6,181 bases of DNA from Devosia sp. (lineage in GTDB: Bacteria; Pseudomonadota; Alphaproteobacteria; Rhizobiales; Devosiaceae), in contig JAEUMC010000149.1 of NCBI GenBank assembly GCA_016793415.1, positions 1 to 6,181 on the forward strand. Reading direction: 5' to 3'. The notes below the pieces were generated by a model. The model was not told the DNA's origin, ran no database searches, and was given only the letters and a program-made list of their open reading frames with translations. The number at the start of each line of letters is the position of its first letter. Within the stretch, counting starts at the first letter, position 1. Made by a program: the position numbers and the translations under genes. Positions 1-5,764 of this stretch are shown here, piece after piece.

Positions 1-344
1 CCCATCGAGTAGCCGCACAGCTCGGTCTTTTCGATCTTGAGGTGATCGAGCAGGCCGGCGACGTCGGCGGCCATGTTCTCGTAGGTGATCGGGGTGTCGC
101 GGTCGGTGGTGCGGCCGTGGCCCTGCAGCTCGACGGCGATCACCTGATGGTCTTTGGCCAGCGTCGGGATGATGGCGGCCCAGTTGTTCTCGATGTTCAT
201 GTAGGCGCCGTGCAGCAGCACGATCGGCTGACCTTCGCCATGCACCTCATAGTACATGTCGAGGCCGTTGATCTCTATGGTTTCGGCCTGGGCAAAGCCG
301 ACAAAGCCGAGGGCAAAGGCGGCGGCAAGAAGGGCGGTCTTCAT
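1..344 (-). CDS. Exported alpha/beta-hydrolase fold protein, N-terminal part (cut by window edge)
   Basis: Likely a periplasmic or secreted hydrolase of the alpha/beta fold; the substrate cannot be told from this part. The ATG is at 344-342, with a good Shine-Dalgarno (AGGAGAG) six bases upstream. Residues 1-20 form a signal peptide (MKTALLAAAFALGF..., ending AQA before ETIEING). Then come the family landmarks in order: strand 'PIVLLHG' with the oxyanion-hole HG at 45-46, 'GHGRT' at 75-79, and the nucleophile elbow GYSMG at 111-115, placing the catalytic Ser at 113. The window ends inside the elbow's last glycine codon, so the acid and histidine of the triad are not visible. The gene is divergent from the DUF1810 gene across 150 bp. 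The fold is confident. Assignment to esterase, lipase, haloperoxidase or epoxide hydrolase type would be a guess. Confidence 0.9.
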   Translation of the reverse strand, partial: MKTALLAAAFALGFVGFAQAETIEINGLDMYYEVHGEGQPIVLLHGAYMNIENNWAAIIPTLAKDHQVIAVELQGHGRTTDRDTPITYENMAADVAGLLDHLKIEKTELCGYSM

Positions 345-366
345 GGTGGTCTCTCCTGTTGTCGTC

Positions 367-383
367 GGCGCGTCCCTCGCGCC
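367..383 (-). other. Small perfect hairpin in the leader of the hydrolase gene
   Basis: GGCGCG (367-372) and CGCGCC (378-383) form a perfect 6-bp stem around a 5-base loop, 23 bases upstream of the hydrolase ATG and just before its Shine-Dalgarno. There is no T-run on either side, so it is not a terminator. It may be a 5'-UTR structure or chance in GC-rich DNA. The rest of the 345-494 gap shows nothing I can name. Confidence 0.3.
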
Positions 384-494
384 TTCTGACTTCACGACGA
401 GCGGTGAAAACGGGAATCGACAGGGGCGACGAAAAAACTTTCGCGGCGGTTCACAGGTTCCAATCGGGGGCCAACCGCGTGCTAGGGTCCGGCC

Positions 495-905
495 ATGTTC
501 GAGCACTTCGTCACGGCGCAGAACCCCGTCTATGCCGCGGTGCTGGCCGAGCTTCGCGCCGGGCACAAGCAGACGCACTGGATGTGGTTCATCTTCCCGC
601 AGTTGACGGAGCTGGGCCGCAGCGCGACGGCGCTCCGCTTCGGGATTGCCGATCTCGAGGAAGCGCGGGCCTATCTGGTGCATCCCGTGCTGGGGGCGCG
701 GCTGATCGAATGTACGGAGATCGTCGGCGCGGTGAGCGGCAGGTCGGCGCACGCGATCTTCGGCTCGCCCGATGACCTGAAGCTCCGCTCGTCGATGACG
801 CTGTTCGCGCATGCGGCAGCGGACGCGGCGCCGTTCCGCCGGGTGCTGGAGCGGTATTATGACGGGGTCGAGGATGCGGCGACGGTGGGGATCATTCGTC
901 AGTAA
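495..905 (+). CDS. DUF1810 domain-containing protein
   Basis: A 136-residue protein that fills a DUF1810 (PF08837) domain end to end, close to the usual family length of about 140. Recognisable family stretches are 'FVTAQNPVY' (5-13), 'LAELRAGHKQTHWMWFIFPQ' (17-36), 'GRSATALRFGI' (41-51), 'ARAYLVHPVLGARL' (57-70), 'AIFGSPDDLKLRSSMTLF' (87-104) and 'FRRVLERYYDG' (114-124). The biochemical function of the family is unknown; some databases carry the misleading label 'calpastatin' for it. It has no signal peptide or membrane segment, so it is probably cytosolic. The ATG at 495 is preceded by a weak TAGGG seven bases upstream and begins exactly where the domain begins. It appears to be a single-gene unit, convergent with the J-domain gene. 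Confidence 0.92.
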   Translation: MFEHFVTAQNPVYAAVLAELRAGHKQTHWMWFIFPQLTELGRSATALRFGIADLEEARAYLVHPVLGARLIECTEIVGAVSGRSAHAIFGSPDDLKLRSSMTLFAHAAADAAPFRRVLERYYDGVEDAATVGIIRQ

Positions 906-935
906 GCCACTGCGACACGATCCAAACTCGATGTG

Positions 936-1034
936 CTCCCCTCCCCCTTGAGGGGAGGGGTGGGGGGCGGGGGTCCATCGGCGATCACCGCACAACCCCC
1001 ACCCTCAATCCCTCCCCTCAAGGGGGAGGGAGGG
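936..1034. repeat. G/C-tract inverted repeat pair (REP/BIME-like) between convergent genes
   Basis: The same 21-bp sequence appears at 939-959 and, inverted and identical, at 1010-1030. Its core is TCCCCCTTGAGGGGA, which is itself nearly palindromic. Outside the cores the arms continue to match loosely (G-rich 960-973 against C-rich 994-1003), leaving a loop of about 20 bases around 974-993. The whole can fold as one long stem or as two small hairpins. It fills most of the 145 bp between the stop codons of the DUF1810 and J-domain genes. Paired inverted palindromes in 3'-3' intergenic gaps are typical of REP/BIME-type elements. It could also serve as a bidirectional transcription stop, although neither strand has a T-run. 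Confidence 0.75.
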
Positions 1035-1050
1035 TCACCGCCAGTGCCCC

Positions 1051-1671
1051 CTACCCCTCAGCCTCCAGCGCGGCGATCAGTTCGATTTCGCTTTCGTAGT
1101 TGCCGAGTTCGGCGAGCGCCGTTTCCAGCATGGCGACGCGGCGCTTGATGGTGCGGTGCTGTTCGGCCTTCGTGGCGACCTGGGCGTCGAGCCGTTCGGC
1201 GAAGAGGTTGCGGTCGTCGTCGGTGCGGCGGATGCGGGCGCGCAGCGTCTGCAACGCGCCGATCTCGGTGTCGGTGCGCGCGAGGGAAACGCGGGCATCG
1301 GCGAGGCCGGTCTGCACGGCGGCCGACATCTGGGCGATGAAATCGACGTTCTCGAGCTTCAGCCGGGTGGCAATGGCGGTTTCGACCGCCGCATCGAACA
1401 TGTCGGCAAGGATCGCCGCCACCTCGCGGCGATAGCTGGTCACCGCCTCGTCATCGATGATGCCGGTCTCGTCGAACAGGCGGCGCGAGTCGGGATCGGA
1501 GAGCAGGCCAAAGGCGCGCACCACCAGCACGAAATGCTCGGGGTCGCCGCCCCGGTCGGGGTGGGCGACCTGCACCTTGCGGCGGTAGGCCTGCTTGATG
1601 TCGGCGTGGCGCGCGGCTTTGCCGACGCCCAGCACGTCATAGGGATCGAATGCAGTCATCGCCTGGCTCAT
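1051..1671 (-). CDS. J-domain (DnaJ-like) co-chaperone protein with helical C-terminal half
   Basis: A 206-residue protein with a J domain at about residues 8-70: 'FDPYDVLGV' helix I entry, basic helix II 'IKQAYRRKVQVA', the essential HPD tripeptide at 37-39, and a helix III/IV region ending 'LLSDPDSRRLFDETG' (56-70). J domains stimulate the ATPase of Hsp70/DnaK through HPD. It lacks the Gly/Phe linker, the CXXCXGXG zinc repeats and the C-terminal substrate domains of DnaJ, so it is a class C-type J protein. Residues 75-205 are predicted mostly helical, with heptad-like spacing after about 120 (...LARTDTEIGALQTLRARI...). It has no signal peptide or transmembrane segment. The start is uncertain: the ATG at 1671 and one at 1659 both lack a strong Shine-Dalgarno, and both precede the J domain. 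The client or recruiting partner is unknown. It is divergent from the HAD gene, 68 bp away. Confidence 0.9.
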   Translation of the reverse strand: MSQAMTAFDPYDVLGVGKAARHADIKQAYRRKVQVAHPDRGGDPEHFVLVVRAFGLLSDPDSRRLFDETGIIDDEAVTSYRREVAAILADMFDAAVETAIATRLKLENVDFIAQMSAAVQTGLADARVSLARTDTEIGALQTLRARIRRTDDDRNLFAERLDAQVATKAEQHRTIKRRVAMLETALAELGNYESEIELIAALEAEG

Positions 1672-1739
1672 AGCAGGTCGTCGGCATTGGTTGAAGCCAA
1701 GGGTAGCGGCGGGGAGGAAATCTGCCTATATCCCCCGAT

Positions 1740-2423
1740 ATGTCTCCCACCGTTCCGACTGCTCCGCTCCGTCCGTTCTCCGCCATTGTCTTCGATATGG
1801 ATGGCACGCTCCTTGATACCGAGATGGTGTTCAAGCAGATCGTCTGGGATGTGAGCACGGAACTCGGCTTCGAGATGACCGAAGCGGTGCACCACGCCAT
1901 GGTCGGCTCCAGCCACGAGACCACCAACCGGCTGCTGGTCGAAGCCTATGGGGTGAGCTTCCCCTACACGATCTTCGACGAGAAGTGCCGGGTGCTGATG
2001 AAGGCGAAGATGCACGAGGCGGTACCGGTAAAGACCGGCGTGCATGAGCTGCTCGCCGAACTCAACGCGCGGCGCATTCCGGCGGCAGTCGCCACCTCGT
2101 CGCGCTCGGCGCACGCGCTGGGGCACCTGGGCGGCGCCGGGATCCTCTCGAAGTTCGAAACGGTGGTGACGCGCGACGACGTGGTCAACCCCAAGCCGCA
2201 CCCCGAGCCCTACCTGATGGCGGCCAAGCGGCTGGGGATCGATCCGAGCCTCTGCATCGCGGTCGAAGATTCCCATACCGGGGTGCGTGCGGCGCACGCC
2301 GCGGGGCTGCAGACCATCATGGTGCCCGATATCGTCGCCCCCTCGGACGAGATCAGCGCGCTCTGCGTTGCGGTGATGCGCAGTCTTCACGACCTGAGGA
2401 CTGCGGCGTTCGCCAAGGCCTGA
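1740..2423 (+). CDS. HAD-superfamily (subfamily IA) hydrolase, phosphoglycolate phosphatase / beta-phosphoglucomutase-like
   Basis: A 227-residue haloacid dehalogenase-type enzyme with all four motifs. Motif I is FDMDGTLLDTE, with nucleophile Asp19 and acid/base Asp21. Motif II is ATSS (Thr119/Ser120). The motif III lysine is in NPKPHPEPY (Lys152). Motif IV is VEDSHTGV (Glu176/Asp177, Mg2+ binding). The helical cap between motifs I and II (about 30-100) marks subfamily IA. Such enzymes dephosphorylate small metabolites or isomerise sugar phosphates; the substrate cannot be fixed from sequence. It is probably cytosolic. The ATG at 1740 has no Shine-Dalgarno at normal spacing: the nearest, GGGGAGG, ends about 22 bases upstream. 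No other in-frame start is visible between there and motif I, so the start is probably right but initiation may be unusual. Residues 1-12 (Pro/Thr-rich) precede the fold. Confidence 0.93.
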   Translation: MSPTVPTAPLRPFSAIVFDMDGTLLDTEMVFKQIVWDVSTELGFEMTEAVHHAMVGSSHETTNRLLVEAYGVSFPYTIFDEKCRVLMKAKMHEAVPVKTGVHELLAELNARRIPAAVATSSRSAHALGHLGGAGILSKFETVVTRDDVVNPKPHPEPYLMAAKRLGIDPSLCIAVEDSHTGVRAAHAAGLQTIMVPDIVAPSDEISALCVAVMRSLHDLRTAAFAKA

Positions 2424-2460
2424 CCGGGCCACCAATCTTACTGGAATCGATACGTTAATT

Positions 2461-2481
2461 CACGCCCTCCGAGGGGGCGTG
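2461..2481 (+). terminator. Possible terminator hairpin after the HAD gene
   Basis: CACGCCC (2461-2467) pairs perfectly with GGGCGTG (2475-2481) around a 7-base loop, starting 38 bases after the HAD stop codon. The following bases (GAAACTGTG) contain no T-run, so it is not a classical intrinsic terminator. It may act with Rho or only protect the 3' end. Confidence 0.4.
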
Positions 2482-2572
2482 GAAACTGTGTCGTTCGGGC
2501 AACGATTCGGATCGATTAACTTTTATCGATTGCCTAAACACCCCCTTACCCATCTCCAAATCTCAGGAAAAT

Positions 2573-2588
2573 CAGGGCTTTCGCCCTG
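2573..2588. other. Perfect hairpin upstream of the CtrA-like sites
   Basis: CAGGGC (2573-2578) and GCCCTG (2583-2588) form a 6-bp stem with a TTTC loop. There is no T-run. It lies 12 bases before the first CtrA-like motif. Its role is unknown, and it could be an operator dyad or a remnant terminator. Confidence 0.35.
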
Positions 2589-2600
2589 GTGCCGGACCCG

Positions 2601-2615
2601 TTAACCTCAAATTAG
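2601..2615 (+). promoter_or_regulatory. CtrA-like binding motif 1
   Basis: TTAA at 2601-2604 and TTAG at 2612-2615 are separated by exactly seven bases. This matches the alphaproteobacterial CtrA consensus TTAA-N7-TTAA at seven of eight fixed positions, and the first half reads TTAACC. A small dyad TTAGG-AA-CCTAA (2612-2623) overlaps the second half. The match is seen directly; binding by CtrA is inference. Confidence 0.5.
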
Positions 2616-2628
2616 GAACCTAACATTC

Positions 2629-2647
2629 ATGGTTAAGTAACTGTAAA
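2629..2647 (-). promoter_or_regulatory. CtrA-like binding motif 2 (TTAACCAT)
   Basis: Read on the minus strand, 2636-2629 is TTAACCAT, the extended half-site reported for CtrA. It is preceded at exactly seven bases by TTTA (2647-2644), giving TTTA-N7-TTAACCAT. It lies 14 bases from motif 1 and about 100 bp before the hydrolase start. Two closely spaced sites of the same type make chance less likely. The assignment is inference. Confidence 0.5.
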
Positions 2648-2730
2648 TTCTGGGTTCCATCGGTACCCAAGCTCGGCTAGGTTCCGGGTCAGGGTAACTA
2701 GACAACTGGGGCTGCCTCGGGGGCGGCACG

Positions 2731-2749
2731 GGGGAAGGTAGGCGGATTG
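2731..2749 (+). promoter_or_regulatory. Strong ribosome binding site before a TTG start
   Basis: GGGGAAGG (2731-2738) lies eight bases before TTG 2747-2749. This is the strongest Shine-Dalgarno near the gene and decides my start choice over the ATG at 2774, whose nearest purine tract (GCAGGG, 2753-2758) is 15 bases away. Confidence 0.55.
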
Positions 2750-3607
2750 CGAGCAGGGTCGATCGCACCAGTGATGCGTGTTTTCACGCATGCCCTCGCG
2801 TTCGCCGCAGCAGCACTTGTGCTGCTGGTCACGTTTGCTCCGTCCTCCGCTGAAGAACTCGTCAACGAGACCGTGGTTCCCACCGCCATCACCCAGACGG
2901 TGGCGATGAAGCGCGAGCAGTTCCACACCAGCACCCAGCCGCAGCTGACCAACGCGTTGCTGCAGGCCTATGTGGATCGCCGCCAGCAGCTCGACAATTT
3001 CGAAGGTTTTGACGTTCCGGCCCCGAAGGCGGAACTCACCGAGGCGGTGCTGATGGGCTATATCGCCAAGCGCCAGAACCAGGCCCTCGACGCCATCGAG
3101 AGCGTCGATATCTCCGACAAGCCGGCGCTGACCTCGGCCGTGCTCTCCAGCTATGTGAAGGCCGATTTCGTGCCGACCACCAAGCGGGTGAAGCTGGCGG
3201 AAGGCGAAAAGCTCTGCCTCGCCCAGGCCATCTATCACGAGGCGCGCGGCGAAAGCCGCGAGGGCCAGCTGGCCGTCGCCAACGTCATCATCAACCGGGC
3301 GATGAGCAAGAAGTATCCCTCGACCATTTGCGGCGTGGTGTTCCAGAACGCCGACAAGGGTCGCTACAAGTGCCAGTTCACTTTCGCCTGCGACGGCCGC
3401 TCCGACATGGGGCGCGAACGCACGGCGTGGAACCGCTCGATCAAGCTGGCCGAAGACGCGTTCTATGAGTTCCAGCGCGGCGAGCGCCCGGGTGTGGTGC
3501 CGAACTCGGTATTGTTCTACCACACCACGGCAGTGGCGCCGAAATGGTCCCACACCTTCAACCGCGTCGCCGCCATCGGCTCGCACGTCTTCTACTCGAC
3601 GAACTGA
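2747..3607 (+). CDS. Exported SleB/CwlJ-family cell wall hydrolase
   Basis: Probably a periplasmic peptidoglycan-cleaving enzyme (PF07486, Hydrolase_2). A signal peptide covers about residues 10-35 (MRVFTHALAFAAAALVLL..., cleavage after SSA). Residues 64-141 carry three degenerate repeats of about 30 residues, each with (P)xLTxAxLxxY(V/I), aligned at Leu67, Leu97 and Leu128. The catalytic domain runs from 153 to 286: 'LAQAIYHEARGES' with the likely catalytic Glu165, 'AVANVIINR' (177-184), 'CQFTFACDGR' (209-218) and the 'VLFYHTTAVAPKWS' block (255-268). Cysteines 157, 195, 209 and 215 could form disulfides after export. Start: the TTG at 2747 has an excellent GGGGGAAGG about seven bases upstream, while the in-frame ATG at 2774 has almost none but gives a more usual short n-region. 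I list the TTG; the mature protein is the same. In non-sporulating alphaproteobacteria these enzymes are taken to remodel the wall rather than germinate spores. It is a single-gene unit with its own terminator. Confidence 0.93.
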   Translation: MRAGSIAPVMRVFTHALAFAAAALVLLVTFAPSSAEELVNETVVPTAITQTVAMKREQFHTSTQPQLTNALLQAYVDRRQQLDNFEGFDVPAPKAELTEAVLMGYIAKRQNQALDAIESVDISDKPALTSAVLSSYVKADFVPTTKRVKLAEGEKLCLAQAIYHEARGESREGQLAVANVIINRAMSKKYPSTICGVVFQNADKGRYKCQFTFACDGRSDMGRERTAWNRSIKLAEDAFYEFQRGERPGVVPNSVLFYHTTAVAPKWSHTFNRVAAIGSHVFYSTN

Positions 3608-3629
3608 GACCTGGCAGTTTCTGGATGAA

Positions 3630-3659
3630 TGGGCCCTGAACGGGGCCTTTTTCATTTTT
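3630..3659 (+). terminator. Intrinsic terminator of the cell wall hydrolase gene
   Basis: GGCCC (3632-3636) pairs with GGGCC (3643-3647), and the stem is followed directly by TTTTTCATTTTT (3648-3659). It starts 24 bases after the hydrolase stop codon. This is a textbook Rho-independent terminator on the plus strand. Confidence 0.88.
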
Positions 3660-3699
3660 GGGGGGTTGCTCAAGATGAGCCCACCGTGCCCTCCAGCAT

Positions 3700-3775
3700 C
3701 CCCTCTCTTGCGATTTCTAAGGCTTAGCGAAGGGCTAAGCCCAAGAAATCGCTTTCTCCCCCGCAAGGGGGGAGA
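3700..3775 (+). repeat. Double-hairpin intergenic repeat, copy 1
   Basis: A 76-bp unit that recurs inverted at 3817-3891. It folds into two hairpins. The first (3710-3752) has a 9-bp stem GCGATTTCT/AGAAATCGC, a two-base internal mismatch, an 8-bp stem GGCTTAGC/GCTAAGCC and a 5-base loop. The second (3755-3775) pairs TCTCCCCC with GGGGGAGA. It lies between convergent genes and encodes nothing. It is probably a REP/MITE-like element. Confidence 0.85.
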
Positions 3776-3816
3776 TGATCGGTGGCCAGCATTCGCACCG
3801 GAGCATCAGTCGGGTC

Positions 3817-3891
3817 TCTCCCCCTTGGCGGGGGAGAATGCGAAAACTTGGGCTTAGCGCAGCTAAGTCCTTAGTTTTCGCCAGAGAGGGG
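3817..3891 (-). repeat. Double-hairpin intergenic repeat, copy 2 (inverted)
   Basis: This is the reverse-strand partner of the unit at 3700-3775, separated from it by 41 bp. Read on the minus strand it keeps the same order: CCCCTCTCT end, large hairpin (3881-3840), then the TCTCCCCC hairpin (3837-3817). In the large hairpin three consecutive base pairs are swapped relative to copy 1 (AAA/TTT instead of TTT/AAA) so that pairing is preserved. The two copies could also pair with each other into one long cruciform or stem. Confidence 0.85.
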
Positions 3892-3911
3892 GCCGTGGGG
3901 AGCCACAAACC

Positions 3912-3946
3912 CTCCCAAACAACAATCCCCGTTCACGCGGGGACTG
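3912..3946 (-). terminator. Intrinsic terminator of pckA
   Basis: On the minus strand CAGTCCCCG (3946-3938) pairs with CGGGGATTG (3931-3923), nine pairs including one G-T, with a 6-base loop. It is followed by the T-rich TTGTTTGG. It lies 27 bases after the pckA stop codon. The T-run is interrupted, so the call is slightly less certain than for the plus-strand terminator at 3630. Confidence 0.75.
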
Positions 3947-3972
3947 TCACACTCAAAGATGACGCCGCCGCC

Positions 3973-5535
<1,563 letters not shown>

Positions 5536-5616
5536 GGCCGTTACCCTCGGTCTGGAATGACCATGAGTTACGGCCGCCTGAGCCCCGCCGCCCATCGGGA
5601 AATCCGGCTTAAGACG

Positions 5617-5632
5617 GAAGTCCTGCGACTTC
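5617..5632 (-). other. Hairpin in the predicted pckA leader
   Basis: GAAGTC (5617-5622) and GACTTC (5627-5632) form a perfect 6-bp stem with a 4-base loop, about 80 bases upstream of the pckA start. If transcription starts near 5662, this lies in a leader of roughly 125 bases. No T-run follows it on the minus strand, so attenuation is not indicated. Confidence 0.35.
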
Positions 5633-5669
5633 GGTTGAGTGCGGCATGCTGGCAATCATTGGCCCCACG

Positions 5670-5698
5670 CCTTATTTATGCGCAATTGTGGCAGTCAA
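5670..5698 (-). promoter_or_regulatory. pckA: Predicted pckA promoter
   Basis: On the minus strand TTGACT (5698-5693) matches the -35 consensus TTGACA at five of six positions. The AT-rich run CATAAATAAGG follows, giving a -10 candidate (AATAAG or ATAAGG) at 16-17 bases. The -35 sits exactly in the spacer of the perfect dyad 5683-5713. The -10 is weak, which is normal in alphaproteobacteria. Confidence 0.5.
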
Positions 5699-5713
5699 TG
5701 CTCGCCACAATTG
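5683..5713. promoter_or_regulatory. Perfect 10-bp inverted repeat, candidate operator shared by pckA and chvI
   Basis: CAATTGTGGC (5683-5692) and GCCACAATTG (5704-5713) are exact inverted copies with an 11-bp spacer, so the half-sites repeat every 21 bp, two helical turns. The dyad encloses the predicted pckA -35, and its right end enters the predicted chvI -35. That geometry suits a dimeric regulator acting on both genes. The identity of the regulator is unknown. Confidence 0.65.
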
Positions 5714-5740
5714 GTGGCGCGATGCTTGAATCGCGCTAAC
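5711..5740 (+). promoter_or_regulatory. chvI: Predicted chvI promoter
   Basis: TTGGTG (5711-5716) and GCTAAC (5735-5740) are spaced by 18 bases. The second resembles the GCTANA-type -10 of alphaproteobacterial housekeeping promoters. Transcription would begin near 5747, leaving a short leader that contains the AAAGGGAG ribosome binding site (5753-5760) before ATG 5765. Confidence 0.45.
5717..5736. promoter_or_regulatory. Second dyad within the predicted chvI promoter
   Basis: GCGCGAT (5717-5723) and ATCGCGC (5730-5736) are a perfect 7-bp inverted repeat with a 6-base spacer. It fills the gap between the predicted -35 and -10 of chvI and abuts the first dyad. It may be a binding site for a repressor or for ChvI itself; this is inference. 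Confidence 0.45.
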
Positions 5741-5764
5741 CAGATCCGGATGAAAGGGAGCTCA

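Larger units (their letters stand above)
2424..2746. other. AT-richer intergenic region upstream of the cell wall hydrolase
   Basis: This 323-bp gap has no convincing gene. It is clearly richer in A/T than its surroundings between about 2435 and 2650, which suggests a control region. It holds two GANTC sites (2444-2448 and 2504-2508, the CcrM methylation motif of alphaproteobacteria), a directly repeated ATCGATT (2511-2517 and 2525-2531), hairpins at 2461-2481, 2573-2588 and 2651-2669, and two CtrA-like motifs. I cannot place a confident -35/-10 pair. The hydrolase leader therefore may be long, possibly 50-100 bases or more. Confidence 0.6.

Noticed and set aside
936..1034. CRISPR or tandem repeat
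   Set aside because: There are only two copies, in inverted orientation, with no regular spacers.
1156..1854. Open frame of 232 codons on the plus strand, antisense to the J-domain gene
   Set aside because: The J domain with HPD on the minus strand is clear, and this frame would overlap the HAD start in another frame without any known motif.
1668..2435. Open frame of 255 codons on the minus strand, antisense to the HAD gene
   Set aside because: It mirrors the HAD gene exactly, has His/Arg/Gly-rich antisense composition, and overlaps the start of the J-domain gene.
2633..3766. Long open frame of 377 codons on the minus strand, antisense to the cell wall hydrolase gene
   Set aside because: It covers the whole hydrolase gene in reverse and runs into the downstream repeat. 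Its residue make-up (rich in His, Gly, Arg) is typical of an antisense frame in GC-rich DNA. The plus-strand gene has clear motifs, a signal peptide and a terminator.
3700..3891. tRNA, riboswitch or a complete insertion sequence
   Set aside because: The hairpins do not form a cloverleaf or a known aptamer, they lie after two converging genes rather than before one, and the 41-bp spacer cannot encode a transposase.
5536..5655. Forty-residue N-terminal extension of PckA
   Set aside because: The extension does not look like PckA, and the ATG at 5535 has a good ribosome binding site and the normal family N-terminus.
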